64,000 nucleotides of DNA, taken from Aurantimonas sp965217685 (GTDB taxonomy: Bacteria; Pseudomonadota; Alphaproteobacteria; Rhizobiales; Rhizobiaceae). Position numbers and translations under genes: made by a program. The stretch covers positions 620,001 to 684,000 of the forward strand of contig CBDCIZ010000003.1 of the NCBI GenBank assembly GCA_965217685.1, given 5' to 3'. Positions 1 through 10,297 of the stretch are shown here, piece after piece (the stretch's first letter is position 1; every line of letters begins with the position of its first letter). The notes under the pieces are model-generated. The model made no database searches. It worked only from the letters and a program-made list of their open reading frames with translations, and was not told the DNA's origin.

Positions 1-248
1 GCGAGCCAGTCGCGTGCTGCCGCACCCTGGCACCTCGGGCAGTGCCGGTTACGACAGGAGTTGTAGGCCACCCTCAGATGGCCGCAGTCGTCACATCCTT
101 CGACATGGCCGCCGAGGGCAGCGGTACGACAATGCTCGATCGCTGACATAATCTTCAGTTCCGCCAGACTCAGATGTCCAGTCCGAGCGACGCGATACGC
201 AGGTCCTGCGACACGGAAGACATCGGCGACCTCGATTGAGGCTCGCAT
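1..248 (-). CDS. IS91-family transposase, N-terminal part (runs off the left edge)
   Basis: Reading leftward from the ATG at 248, about 82 residues are present before the window ends. They carry the N-terminal zinc-binding segment of IS91-type transposases: a CDDCG pair followed by NSCRNRHCPRCQ. This family uses a single catalytic tyrosine (HUH/Y1) for rolling-circle-like transposition; that domain lies outside the window. The start lies 4 bp after the stop of the tyrosine recombinase at 253, so the two genes are probably translated together. Integrase-transposase pairs of this kind are common in rhizobial IS91-like elements. Completeness cannot be judged. Confidence 0.85.
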   Translation of the reverse strand, partial: MRASIEVADVFRVAGPAYRVARTGHLSLAELKIMSAIEHCRTAALGGHVEGCDDCGHLRVAYNSCRNRHCPRCQGAAARDWL

Positions 249-252
249 TGAT

Positions 253-1158
253 TCATCCGGACGAAGCTTCTTCATGATGGAAGAGCGCAAGCCGATCGAG
301 TGGGCTTACGATGGCGCGAACCGTGCGGGTGGCGACCTTGGCGTAGAACGCCGTCGTGTCGAGCTTGGCGTGGCCGAGCAGAACCTGGATAACGCGGATA
401 TCGACGCCGTCTTCCAGGAGGTGAGTAGTGAAGGAGTGGCGCAGTGTATGCGGTCCGACCCTCTTCTGGATGTCGGCCGCTCGCGCTGCCTCGACCACGA
501 TGCGGTGCAGTTGCCGGGTCGAGATCGGTCGCGTCCAGTTCTGACCGGGGAATAGCCAGCCCTCACGATGGAGAACTCCCTGCCGTCGTCCCTCGACCCA
601 CCATTGCCGCAGGAGGGTAAGAAGATCGGTCGATAGCATAGCGTTGCGATCACGCCCGCCCTTGCCGCGTTCGATACGCAAGAGCATGCGGGTGGAATCG
701 ATGTCGCCGATCTTCAAAGTCGCGACCTCCGCCACTCGAAGTCCTGCGCCATAGGCGACCGACAGGGCGGTCAGATGCTTGAGGCAGACCGTTGCGTCAA
801 GCAGTCGCCGCACCTCGTCCGGGCTCAGAACGTCTGGCAGGCTCCGATGGTAGCGCAGTCGCACCAGCTTGCGGGCAAGATCGGGACGGTCGATCGTATG
901 AACGAAGAAAAACCGAAGCGCCGACACAACGGCATTCATCGTCGGCACACCGAGGCCGGCTTCCTCCAGGGCGACCTGGAAACGGCGCAGGTCCTCGATG
1001 TTCGCCGTGTCGGGCGTCCGTCCAAGAAACGACGCCAGACGGCCGATGTCGCGAATGTAATTGCGTTGCGTCTCGCGAGAGAAACGGCGCATGGTCATGT
1101 CGTCGATCAACCGCTGACGCAACAAGCTGACCGGCGCTGTGGAAATGGGAAGGGTCAT
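253..1158 (-). CDS. Tyrosine recombinase/integrase linked to IS91-type transposase
   Basis: The protein has about 301 residues with an N-terminal SAM-like DNA-binding domain and a C-terminal phage-integrase catalytic domain. The catalytic set is visible: Arg in YGAGLRVAEV, His-x-x-Arg in HTLRHSF, His in LLGHAKLDTT, and a tyrosine in TTAFYAK. It should cut and rejoin DNA through a 3'-phosphotyrosine link. The frame is open to 1221, but the ATG at 1158 (MTLPISTAPVSLL) fits the usual length of these companions. It overlaps nothing and is followed after 4 bp by the transposase. Its exact role in moving the element is not established by the sequence. Confidence 0.85.
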   Translation of the reverse strand: MTLPISTAPVSLLRQRLIDDMTMRRFSRETQRNYIRDIGRLASFLGRTPDTANIEDLRRFQVALEEAGLGVPTMNAVVSALRFFFVHTIDRPDLARKLVRLRYHRSLPDVLSPDEVRRLLDATVCLKHLTALSVAYGAGLRVAEVATLKIGDIDSTRMLLRIERGKGGRDRNAMLSTDLLTLLRQWWVEGRRQGVLHREGWLFPGQNWTRPISTRQLHRIVVEAARAADIQKRVGPHTLRHSFTTHLLEDGVDIRVIQVLLGHAKLDTTAFYAKVATRTVRAIVSPLDRLALFHHEEASSG

Positions 1159-1308
1159 CGAGGAAAGGCTCCGTTCAAGGGAAGGAGCCTGGATCGTCTG
1201 CCCGCACGGAGAGACGCTCAATCAGCGCATGGCGCTCGTATCACTGCGCAACCGGTGAAACCGCCGCCCATCCCGCGCGAGCGGGTTCGTTCTGCGGCCA
1301 GCATCGGC

Positions 1309-4300
1309 CTATCGAACGACCAGAATCAGTTTGTGACGTTCTCCGTCTATAGCAACGCGCACTGCTTCGGCCGACTGGGTCGGCTCGGCGCCGTCGAGAA
1401 CGGCGTAGGCGACACCGCCACCTCGAGCGACCGTCGTTTCGACCCGGATGTCGTAGCGTGTCGATCCGATCGTCACGGTGGCCTCGAAACCCGGCCAGGC
1501 TGCGGGGATACAGGGGTCGATCACCAGAAAGCCGCCCTCGCGTCGAAGGCCGAGGATGCCCTCGATGCCGGCGCGGTACATCCATCCGGCCGAGCCGGTA
1601 TACCAGGTCCATCCGCCGCGCCCGGCATGGGGCGCAACGGAATAGACGTCGGCGGCCACGACATAGGGCTCGACCTTATAGCGCTCGGCGTCCTGAAGCG
1701 TCAGGGCGTGGTTGATCGGGTTGAGCAGCGCGAACAGCTCGCTCGCTTTGTCGCCCTGGCCGAGCCTGGCATAGGCCAGCACCGCCCACATCGCTGCATG
1801 GCTATACTGCCCGCCATTCTCCCGCAGGCCCGGCGGATAGCCCTTGATGTAGCCGGGATCGTGGGGAATCTGGTCGAAGGGCGGCGTGAACAGGAGGACG
1901 AGGCCCTCGTCGCGGCGGATCAGGTGGTCGTCCAGGGAGGCCATCGCCTGCGCGGCGCGGGCGGGGTCGGCTTCCCCCGACAGCACGGCCCAGGACTGCG
2001 CGATGGAATCGATCCGGCATTCCAGGCTGTCCTTCGAGCCGAGCCACGTACCGTCGTCGAAGGTGGCGCGGCGGTACCATTGGCCGTCCCAGGCGTCGCG
2101 CTCGATCGCCTCGCGTACCGAGGCGGCATGGGCGCGCCAGCGCATTGCCCGGTCAGGATCGCGGGTCTCGGCCAGCGGCGCGAACAGGGCGATCGTGCGC
2201 AGCAACAGCCAGGCAAGCCAGACGCTCTCGCCCCGGCCCGCTTCGCCGACCCGGTTCATACCGTCGTTCCAGTCGCCGGTGCCCATCAATGGCAGGCCGT
2301 GTTCGCCAGTCAGGTCCAAGCACTGGTCGAGGCCGCGGGCGCAATGCTCGAAGAGCGAGGCCGTCTCGTCCGTCGGCATCGGTTGGAAGAAGACGTCATG
2401 CTCGCCCTGGCCTAAGGCAGCGCCCTCCAAGAAGGGCACCATCTCGTCGAGGATCGCCGCATCGCCGGACGTGGCGATATAGGTTGCAGTGGCAAAGCCA
2501 AGCCAGACACGGTCGTCCGAGATGCGCGTGCGCACGCCCTGGCCAGTATGCGGCAGCCACCAATGCTGGACATCGCCTTCGGGGAACTGCCGCCCGGCCG
2601 CGCGCAAGAGGTGATGGCGCGTCATCTGCGGTTGCGCGAAGGTCAGCGCCATCCCGTCCTGCAGCTGATCGCGGAAACCGTAGGCGCCGCTCGCCTGGTA
2701 GAAGGCGGACCGGGCCCAGATGCGGCAGGCCAGCGTCTGGTAGAGCAGCCAGCCGTTCAGCATGATGTCCATGGCGCGGTCGGGCGTCTTCACCTGGACG
2801 CTGCCGAGCATGGTGTCCCAATGTTCGCCCACCTGGCGAAGCACCGCGTCGAGATCGGCCTCGCGGTAGCGGGCGACCAGAGCGCTGGCCTCCTCGGCCG
2901 AGGCGCACTGGCCCAGGAACGAGACGATCTCGATCATCTCGCCCGGGGCGATCTCCACGACCGTGGACAGCGCGGCGCAGGGGTCCAGTCCGGCGCCGGT
3001 GGCGTTCGACAGGGCGGCCTGCCGGCTCAGCGCCGCGGGTGCGGCCGTGGTACCGCCGCGCCCGAGGAATTCGGTGCGGTCGCCGGTCCAGCAGCTCTGC
3101 CGCCCGCGCAGGTCGGCGAAAGCGACGCGGCCGGGAAATGCGTTGCTCCAGGGATTGCGGGCGAACATCGCGCCGGTTGCCGCGTCGATCTCGTTGGCCA
3201 CGAACGGACCGGACGCGCCGCGCGAGGTGCCGAGCGTCCATTCCGCGTAGGCGGTGACCGACAGTCGCCGCGGCCGGTCCGAGAGGTTTCGAACCGTCAG
3301 GCGCGAGATCTTGATCGGGTCGTCCAGCGGCACGTACTGCAGCAAGCCAAGCGCCAGGCCGCCGACCTCGTGCTCGAAGCGGCTGTAGCCCCGGCCATGG
3401 CGGGCGATATAGGTCCCGCCGTCGCGGATTGGCCGGGCGGTGGGGCTCCAGAGCTCGAGGCTCGCTTCGTCGCGGACATAGATTGCCTCGCCAGCGGGAT
3501 CGGTGACCGGATCGTTCGACCAGGGCGTCAGCTGGTTCTCGCGGCTGTTCTCGGCCCAGGTGTAGCCGCTCCCCTCCGCCGAGGCCTGGAAGCCGAAGGC
3601 AGGGTTGGCGACGACGTTGATCCAGGGCGCCGGCGTCGTCGCGCCGGCCTGAAGCACGCTAACATATTCACGCCCATCATGATCGAAGCCACCGATGCCA
3701 TTGAAGAATTCGAGATCGGGGGTCGCGGCCGCCGGGATCGGCGCGGACGACGGCTCTTTGCGTACAAAGGCAGCGGCCGGCGCCTCGGATAGTTGTGGCA
3801 GCCGGGCCAGCTGGTCCGCGATGGCTCCGCGACGGGCGACGAGGACGATACGGGCGACGGCCTGGAGGAGCGCACGGGCTTCGACGCTCATCAGGTCGGC
3901 ACGCAGGGCGTAGGCCGAGCCTTGCGCCAGTTCCGCCCCGAAGCGGGGCCGCGACTGGCTGCTACGAACGGCGGTCTCGATCGCGATCTGGAGGTCCTGC
4001 ACGTAGGAAGACGCCCGCTCGTTGAGGATGACGAGATCGACGGCCAGGCGCTTCATGCGCCAGTATTCATGGGCTTGCAGCATCTGGCGGACCTGATCGA
4101 TGTCCTCGATGTCGTCGATCCGCACGAGGACGATCGGCAGGTCGCCGGAGATCGCGTGCGGCCACAGGCCGGACTGCGGACCCGATCCGCGGACGATCGC
4201 GTCCGAGGCCGCCCGGAAACGCCGGTCTGCATAGAGGATCGGGCTCGCCAGCCGCTGGAAGTCGGCAGCCTCCTCGGGCGCGACGCCGAGATGGCGCAAT

Positions 4301-7300
4301 TGGACCTGGCCTTGCGTCCAGGCCAGGGTCTTGGCCCGGTCGAAGGCGCTGCGATCGTGATGTCGGTCGATAAGATCGAGAAGCTCGGCGCGCGAGCCGG
4401 CGACGAGGGTCCAGAACCCGACGCGGGCGACGTGGCCGGGCGCGATCGTGACGCGCTGGCGGAGCGAGAAGACCGGATCGAGGACCGTCCCGACCGTGTT
4501 GGACAGCGTGCCGGTGTCCAGAATCGCCGCGGCGGAGGCGATGGTGCGGCCGCGGCCGATGAAGCGCGCGCGGTCGGACTCATATTGCGGATCGGCGGCG
4601 ACCTCGCCTTCAACGACGGCAAAGTGCGCTGCCCAGATTGACGGTTCGCCGGACGATCGCGGCCGACGCGTGGCGATCAGCGCTCCGAATTCGGCGAGAA
4701 ATTCGGTTTCCACGAACATCTTGGCGAAGGCCGGGTGGGCGTTGTCGGCGGACGGGGTGGTCAGAACCAGTTCGGCATAGGAGGTCAGCTCGATCTCGCG
4801 CTCGCGCCGGCCGCTGTTGGTGAGGGTAACCTGCCGGACCTCGCCGTCGTCCTCCGCCGAGACCAGCACCTGCGTGGCGGTCGTCAGCGAGCCGTCGCGG
4901 CGGATGAACTCGGCGTGATCTTCGCCGAAGACGACCTCCTGCGCGTCCGCCTGTCCGCCGAAAGGCCAGGCGCCGGACGACCAGACGTCGCCGGATCGCA
5001 CGTCCTTTAGGGCGATGAAGGAGCCCTGGTCGTCGCGTGTCGCGTCCTCCTGCCACCGCGTCACTGCCATGTCGCGCCAGCGGCTGTAGCCGGACCCGGC
5101 CGCCGTCAGCATCAGCGCGTAGCGCCCGTTCGACAGGAGATGGGTGACCGGTGCACCGGCAACCGGCGCCGTCAGGCTGCGCACCGTCGACATTTCACCC
5201 TTGGTCTCGTGCGCCGACGCTTTCACCTCTTCGGCACGGGGGTGGGCGGCGGCGATGTCGCGCGGCATGCGCTCCTGGAGCAGAAGTTCGCTCGCCCGGA
5301 TCATCGGCTCACGGTGGAAGCGCTCGCGCATCCGCCCGCCCGCCACGGCGTTGGCGATCGAGACGATCGTCATTCCCTGATGATGGGCCATGAAGTTGCG
5401 CACGATGGCGAAATCCTCGCCGTCGGGAAGCCGCGAGCGGGTGAAGTCGATCGCCTCGAAGAAGCCGTAGCGGCCGCGCGCGCCCATCTCGGCGAGGCGG
5501 GCATAGTTGCGCAGCGCCCCCTGCGGATCGACCATGGTGGCGAGGCCGGTCGCATAGGGCGCGACCACCCGGTCGTCGGCGAGACCCCGCTTCAGCCCGA
5601 GACCGGGCACGCCGAAATTGGAGTACTGATAGGTGAACTCCATGTCGCGGGCGTTGTAGGCCGATTCCGAGATGCCCCAGGGAATGCCGAGCGCGCGGCC
5701 ATAGGCCTGCTGGCGCTCAACGATCCGGCGATTGGTCTCATCGAGCAGGCTACCCTCCGGGGCCCGCATCACCAACGAGGGCATCAGGTACTCGAACATC
5801 GAGCCTGACCAGGAGATCAGCGCCGACCCGTTGCCGAGAGGGGTTGCAGTCCGTCCGAGGCGGAACCAGTGGCGCGTCGGCGCATCGCCCTTGGCGATGG
5901 CAAGCAAGCTCGCGAGCCGGGCTTCCGAGGCGAGGAGATCGTAGCAGCTGGGATCGAGCCGGTTGTCGGGGACGGAGTAGCCGATCGACAGAAGTTTGCG
6001 CTCTGGATCGATCAGGAAGGCGAAATCCATTGCCAGCACCATCTGGCGCGCGGCGCTGGCTAGCTTTTCCAGGCGGCGCTTCAGCGTGCGAGGTGCATCG
6101 GCGACTTGCAGCCGGTCGCGGCCATGCTCGGCCACCGCCTTCCTCAGGGCGCTGGCCCAAAAGACGAGGTCCGGCGTCCCATCGTCGCCCCCCTGGTTGC
6201 CGGGGGGGGAGAGGTCCGCCGCCGCCTGCGCGGCTTTTTCCGTCAGTCGATTCAGGGTCGCGAGGAGCGTCTCGACCGACTGGGCGCCGTTCAGCTCGCG
6301 CTCGATCGTCTTGACCAGCGCGGCGAACTCGCCACCTGCCGCCGCCGGCAGGGACGCGGCGGCCTCGCGCACCAGCGCCAGCGTGTCCGCAAGGCCCCTT
6401 CGCAGGTCGGCCGCAAAAGGCGCCTCCGCCCATTCCTCGCAGGCATTGGCGAGCGCGATCAGATGGCCGGCGAGATTGCCGCTGTCGACGGACGAGACAT
6501 AGACCGGATCGAGCGCGCGCAAATCCTGCGTGCCGTACCAGTTGAAGAAATGGCCCTTGAACCGACGAAGCTTGCCGAGCGCGGCGAAGGTCGTCTCCAA
6601 CCGTTCGACCGTCTCGCTCGTTCCCACCCAGCCGAAATCGCGGGCGGCGACGGTCGAGAGCAGATAGAGCCCGATATTGGTCGGCGAGGTCCGGTGCGCG
6701 ACGACCGGCCTCGGGACTTCCTGGAAATTGTCCGGCGGCAACATGCTGTTGGCCGGCGTCACGAAGGTCTCGAAGAACCGCCAGGTGCGCCGAGCGACGA
6801 GGCGCAGGTCGAGCGCTTCGTCCGGAGAAACGGCAAGCCGGTGTGCCACGCTCGGCGAGCGGCTGGACGCCAGGGCGATGGCCGGCGCCGCCAGCCAGAG
6901 CAAGGCGAAGGGCATGACCAACGGCCAGGACGAAGGTGCCAGGACGAGAGCGCCTGCCACCAAGGCCAGTGCCAGGGCCGTTCCAGGAGCCATTCGGCGG
7001 TAGAAGCCGCCAAGGTCCGGCCGCGGACTTCCTGCCGACTGCGCGGCGGTCATCCATTCCAAGAGATGGCGGTGCGTGATAAAAACACGCAACAGCGTTC
7101 GCACGATCGCATCGGCCATCTGCCAAGCCTGGTTGGGCAGGAAGGCCAGTGACAGGAAGGTCTGCGCGGCCGCCAGCCGAAAATCGGCCGCCACCCGCCC
7201 TAGATGATTGCGCAAGGGCACGCCGCTCCGCTGTGGCAGCATGGAAAAGACGACCGGCAGGACCGCAGGAACGGCGACGGCGGCGATCACCAGCAGGACC

Positions 7301-9783
7301 GCGGCGGCAGCGGACGGACTTGGCAGCAGCCAAGAGAGCGCGAGCACGGCCAGGGTGAACGGCGCCACGAGCGAGCGCCTGAGATTGTCGAGCATCTTGC
7401 CGCGGCCAACCGGCGGAAGGATCTTGCCTCCCGTACCGCGCCCGACGAGCCAGGGAAGCAGCTGCCAGTCGCCTCGCGTCCATCGATGCCGCCGCTTGGT
7501 GTCGACGTCGTAGCGCGTCGGGGATTCCTCTACGACCTCGACGTCTGAGGCAAGGCCGGAGCGCGCGAAGACGCCTTCGAAGAGATCGTGGCTGAGCAGG
7601 GCGTTGTCCGGCACGCGGCCCGCGAGCGCCGCCTCGAACGCATCGACGTCGTAGATGCCCTTGCCGGTGAACGAACCCTCGCCGAAGAGGTCCTGGTAGA
7701 CGTCCGACACCGCTGCTGCGTAAGGGTCAATGCCGCCGGGACCGGAGAAGACCCGCTGATAGAACGAGCCCTCGCGCCCGATCGGCAGCGAGGGCGTGAC
7801 GCGCGGCTGGAGGATGGCGTAGCCGGCAACGACGCGCTGCGCGGCAGCGTCGAATCTCGGCCGGTTCAGCGGATGCGCCATCTTGCCGACCAGCCGCAAG
7901 GCGGCGTCCCGCAGAAGCCGGGTGTCGGCATCGAGCGTGATCACGAAGCGCACGTCGGGCGGCACCTGCGGCCCACGCCCGGCGATCGGGATGTAGGAGG
8001 TGTCGGTCGCGCCGCGCAGGAGGCGGTTCAGCTCGTGCAGCTTGCCGCGCTTGCGCTCCCACCCCATCCAGACTCCTTCGCTCTCGTTGAAGAGCCGTCG
8101 GCGATAAAGGAGCATGAAGCGGTTGCCGGCAGGGCCGGGGCCATAGCGGCGGTTCAACGTGTCGACGGCCCTTGCGGCGGTTGCCAGCAGAGTCGCATCA
8201 CTGACCAACTCCTGGCGGTCGGCGTCGAGCCCGTCGAGCAGAAGAGCGAAGGAGAGATCGCCGCCGGCCCCGGCCAGATGATGGACCTCCAGCCGCTCGA
8301 CTTGTTCCAGGATCTCGGTTTCGTCGGTGAGGAGCGTCGGCACAGCCACCAGGGTGCGAAACGAGGCGGGAACGCCGTCGGCCAGTTCCAGGCTTGGCAG
8401 GCTCTGCGTCCCGAACGCCCAGGTGATGGCGCGGTTGACGAGTGCGACCGCCACCTCGCTCGCCGGCACGAGGCCGAGCACCGCGAATAGTACGAGCCAG
8501 CCGGTCCAGATGCCCGGGAAGGACAGACCAGCGAGCGACAGGGCAACGAGGACGGCGATGACTGCCAGGATCGCGGCGAGATAGCCGTTGGTTCCGAGGC
8601 GGATACCGAGGCGGGCGGTCCACAGGCTCGGCGGCGGCCGGAAGCCGATGGCGCGTTCGAACGCCGGCCGGCCCTCGGCGATCAGATGATAGCCGGGATC
8701 GCCGACGCGCTCAGCCTCGCCGGCTTCCGGGACGCCCGATGCCGCTTGGCGTGCTGCCGCCAGCACCCGGTCGGCGATCTCGATCTCGGTCAGGGACGAT
8801 CCGCGCGCCAAGTCCTCGATCGCGCTGCGATAAAGATTGCGCGTCGAGAAATCCATCGCCGCGAAGGTACTGGACGCGCGCAGGCGCTCGTCGACGAGGC
8901 TGACGTTCTCGAAAAGCTCCGTCCAGTCAATATCGGAGATCTGGCGCATGCTGGTGATGACGTTGCGCACGGTGACGTTGGAGGCGCCCTGGCGCTGCTG
9001 GGCGTGGGCGACTACCTCCTCGATCGAGGAGCCCTGGCGTTCGAGCCATTCGTCGAGCCACTGCAGTGCGGGCGTCGTCCGCGGGTCTTGGTCGCGCAGA
9101 CGCTTGGCGATTTGGGCGGCGAAGAGCTCCGACATCGGCCCTGCCGGGCGGCTCGCGATGTCGGCGTCCAGCACCGAGCGTCCGGATCCGGTCGCGGCAA
9201 GCCCGTCGACCAGAATATCGGCTTCCGCCCGCGCCTGGCGCGCCACCATGATCTGGTCACACAAGCGGCGAAGATTCTCAACGAGGACGATGCGGAGCGT
9301 GATCGCCACCGCCCACAATTCGCCGATCGTGAGAGGCTGAATCCGCTGGTAGGCATCAAGGAAACGGCGAAGGCTTGCCGGGTCGAAATTGCTGTCAGTA
9401 TGGGCGACGTACGCCCAGGCGAGACCGAACACCCGCGGGTAGCCCGCGAACGGACCATCCACCAGCTTGGGGAGCTGACGGTAATAGCCTGGCGGCAGAT
9501 CGGTCCGGATGTCGCGGACCTGCTGCTCGACGAGATGATAGTTGTCCAGCAGCCACTCGGCGGCGGGCACAACGACGTTGCCGCTCTCCAGTTCCGCCGC
9601 GCTGGCGCGATAGGCTTCGAGCAGCACCGCGGCGTTCTGGCCGAGCCGGCGGCGCAAAGAGGGGACCGACAGCGGACGATTGGTGATCGCCTGCGCCGCG
9701 GCAAGGCTTTCGGCGTGCTGCTCCAGCCTCTCGATGCCAAAGAGCTCTTCCCGGACGGGCGCCGAGTCATTCCATGGGTTCAT
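1309..9783 (-). CDS. ndvB: Cyclic beta-1,2-glucan synthase
   Basis: This very large inner-membrane protein (about 2824 residues from MNPWNDS at 9783; the frame is open to 9885) matches the NdvB/ChvB/Cgs family in length and architecture. An N-terminal cytoplasmic region is followed by three clusters of membrane helices (around residues 410-450, 800-840 and 930-980). The GT84 glycosyltransferase between them carries the acidic motif FVITLDADTR near residue 613. Beta-sandwich repeats follow, then a C-terminal GH94 phosphorylase-like domain with GTGDWNDGMN near residue 2500 and WTWYTGSAGWMYR. The enzyme makes, extends and cyclises beta-1,2-glucan from UDP-glucose; in rhizobia and brucellae the product serves osmoadaptation and host interaction. 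No interruption is seen. No ndvA exporter is present in the window. Confidence 0.96.
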   Translation of the reverse strand: MNPWNDSAPVREELFGIERLEQHAESLAAAQAITNRPLSVPSLRRRLGQNAAVLLEAYRASAAELESGNVVVPAAEWLLDNYHLVEQQVRDIRTDLPPGYYRQLPKLVDGPFAGYPRVFGLAWAYVAHTDSNFDPASLRRFLDAYQRIQPLTIGELWAVAITLRIVLVENLRRLCDQIMVARQARAEADILVDGLAATGSGRSVLDADIASRPAGPMSELFAAQIAKRLRDQDPRTTPALQWLDEWLERQGSSIEEVVAHAQQRQGASNVTVRNVITSMRQISDIDWTELFENVSLVDERLRASSTFAAMDFSTRNLYRSAIEDLARGSSLTEIEIADRVLAAARQAASGVPEAGEAERVGDPGYHLIAEGRPAFERAIGFRPPPSLWTARLGIRLGTNGYLAAILAVIAVLVALSLAGLSFPGIWTGWLVLFAVLGLVPASEVAVALVNRAITWAFGTQSLPSLELADGVPASFRTLVAVPTLLTDETEILEQVERLEVHHLAGAGGDLSFALLLDGLDADRQELVSDATLLATAARAVDTLNRRYGPGPAGNRFMLLYRRRLFNESEGVWMGWERKRGKLHELNRLLRGATDTSYIPIAGRGPQVPPDVRFVITLDADTRLLRDAALRLVGKMAHPLNRPRFDAAAQRVVAGYAILQPRVTPSLPIGREGSFYQRVFSGPGGIDPYAAAVSDVYQDLFGEGSFTGKGIYDVDAFEAALAGRVPDNALLSHDLFEGVFARSGLASDVEVVEESPTRYDVDTKRRHRWTRGDWQLLPWLVGRGTGGKILPPVGRGKMLDNLRRSLVAPFTLAVLALSWLLPSPSAAAAVLLVIAAVAVPAVLPVVFSMLPQRSGVPLRNHLGRVAADFRLAAAQTFLSLAFLPNQAWQMADAIVRTLLRVFITHRHLLEWMTAAQSAGSPRPDLGGFYRRMAPGTALALALVAGALVLAPSSWPLVMPFALLWLAAPAIALASSRSPSVAHRLAVSPDEALDLRLVARRTWRFFETFVTPANSMLPPDNFQEVPRPVVAHRTSPTNIGLYLLSTVAARDFGWVGTSETVERLETTFAALGKLRRFKGHFFNWYGTQDLRALDPVYVSSVDSGNLAGHLIALANACEEWAEAPFAADLRRGLADTLALVREAAASLPAAAGGEFAALVKTIERELNGAQSVETLLATLNRLTEKAAQAAADLSPPGNQGGDDGTPDLVFWASALRKAVAEHGRDRLQVADAPRTLKRRLEKLASAARQMVLAMDFAFLIDPERKLLSIGYSVPDNRLDPSCYDLLASEARLASLLAIAKGDAPTRHWFRLGRTATPLGNGSALISWSGSMFEYLMPSLVMRAPEGSLLDETNRRIVERQQAYGRALGIPWGISESAYNARDMEFTYQYSNFGVPGLGLKRGLADDRVVAPYATGLATMVDPQGALRNYARLAEMGARGRYGFFEAIDFTRSRLPDGEDFAIVRNFMAHHQGMTIVSIANAVAGGRMRERFHREPMIRASELLLQERMPRDIAAAHPRAEEVKASAHETKGEMSTVRSLTAPVAGAPVTHLLSNGRYALMLTAAGSGYSRWRDMAVTRWQEDATRDDQGSFIALKDVRSGDVWSSGAWPFGGQADAQEVVFGEDHAEFIRRDGSLTTATQVLVSAEDDGEVRQVTLTNSGRREREIELTSYAELVLTTPSADNAHPAFAKMFVETEFLAEFGALIATRRPRSSGEPSIWAAHFAVVEGEVAADPQYESDRARFIGRGRTIASAAAILDTGTLSNTVGTVLDPVFSLRQRVTIAPGHVARVGFWTLVAGSRAELLDLIDRHHDRSAFDRAKTLAWTQGQVQLRHLGVAPEEAADFQRLASPILYADRRFRAASDAIVRGSGPQSGLWPHAISGDLPIVLVRIDDIEDIDQVRQMLQAHEYWRMKRLAVDLVILNERASSYVQDLQIAIETAVRSSQSRPRFGAELAQGSAYALRADLMSVEARALLQAVARIVLVARRGAIADQLARLPQLSEAPAAAFVRKEPSSAPIPAAATPDLEFFNGIGGFDHDGREYVSVLQAGATTPAPWINVVANPAFGFQASAEGSGYTWAENSRENQLTPWSNDPVTDPAGEAIYVRDEASLELWSPTARPIRDGGTYIARHGRGYSRFEHEVGGLALGLLQYVPLDDPIKISRLTVRNLSDRPRRLSVTAYAEWTLGTSRGASGPFVANEIDAATGAMFARNPWSNAFPGRVAFADLRGRQSCWTGDRTEFLGRGGTTAAPAALSRQAALSNATGAGLDPCAALSTVVEIAPGEMIEIVSFLGQCASAEEASALVARYREADLDAVLRQVGEHWDTMLGSVQVKTPDRAMDIMLNGWLLYQTLACRIWARSAFYQASGAYGFRDQLQDGMALTFAQPQMTRHHLLRAAGRQFPEGDVQHWWLPHTGQGVRTRISDDRVWLGFATATYIATSGDAAILDEMVPFLEGAALGQGEHDVFFQPMPTDETASLFEHCARGLDQCLDLTGEHGLPLMGTGDWNDGMNRVGEAGRGESVWLAWLLLRTIALFAPLAETRDPDRAMRWRAHAASVREAIERDAWDGQWYRRATFDDGTWLGSKDSLECRIDSIAQSWAVLSGEADPARAAQAMASLDDHLIRRDEGLVLLFTPPFDQIPHDPGYIKGYPPGLRENGGQYSHAAMWAVLAYARLGQGDKASELFALLNPINHALTLQDAERYKVEPYVVAADVYSVAPHAGRGGWTWYTGSAGWMYRAGIEGILGLRREGGFLVIDPCIPAAWPGFEATVTIGSTRYDIRVETTVARGGGVAYAVLDGAEPTQSAEAVRVAIDGERHKLILVVR

Positions 9784-9949
9784 ACGCCGTTGCTGGGCGA
9801 GAAAGAGACGGGGGATTGAACGCATCGGCGCCTTTCCGAGGTAGATCATGGACCTGAAGAAGACGTTGGGATACCGCGTCCACAATGAACGAACCTCATG
9901 CGCAAAATGAAAATAAGTCGCTGCGAACGCTTTGTAACCCAGCTGTCAC

Positions 9950-10230
9950 GAGACCTGTGCGCGGTTTCAAGGCGATGAAGGCTGCCTACGCGACCATCAA
10001 GGGTTTCGAGGCGATGCGGGCGCTGCGCAAGGGCCAGGCTGCGATCTTCAACATCACGGGCGACATCCACGGCGAAGCGCGCATCGTCGAGCGAGCTTTC
10101 GGTATCGGTCCCTGCGCGCTCGCCGAGGCCATGGCCTTCGTCAGCGTGCGGCTTGAGCGCGAAGCGCCCTGAAAAGGACCGGTCATTGTCCAGCCGCTTA
10201 AACGCGCCCTTCAGAACGGTTTGCAACAGC
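9950..10230 (+). mobile_element. IS6-family remnant, copy A (3' end of transposase plus terminal repeat)
   Basis: This 281-bp piece matches, in inverted orientation, the piece at 15668-15948. Coding sequence for the transposase C-terminus runs from 9950 to 10172 (RPVRGFKAMKAAYATIKGFE, then MRALRKGQA), typical of IS6-family enzymes. The outer tip near 10217-10230 (GGTTTGCAACAGC, reverse complement GCTGTTGCAAACC) resembles the IS6/IS26 terminal repeat with its CTGTTGCAAA core. The 5' two thirds of the transposase are missing, so it cannot move by itself. The terminal repeat faces the LacI-TRAP block. Confidence 0.8.
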
Positions 10231-10297
10231 GCCATCCAGACAAGCCCGCCTGGCGCATCCGCTGCCTTCCGTAACACGCAGTGGATCATCTCCGCCG

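Noticed and set aside
1269..1282. A small CCCGC-GCGGG hairpin after ndvB
   Set aside because: Short stem, no T tract; too common by chance in GC-rich DNA to call a terminator.
775..2415. A 546-codon open frame on the plus strand, with other long plus-strand frames at 2548-3792, 3793-4641, 6106-7152 and 8686-9819
   Set aside because: They are antisense to the recombinase and ndvB, lack any family pattern, and arise from the GC-rich codon bias of the real genes.
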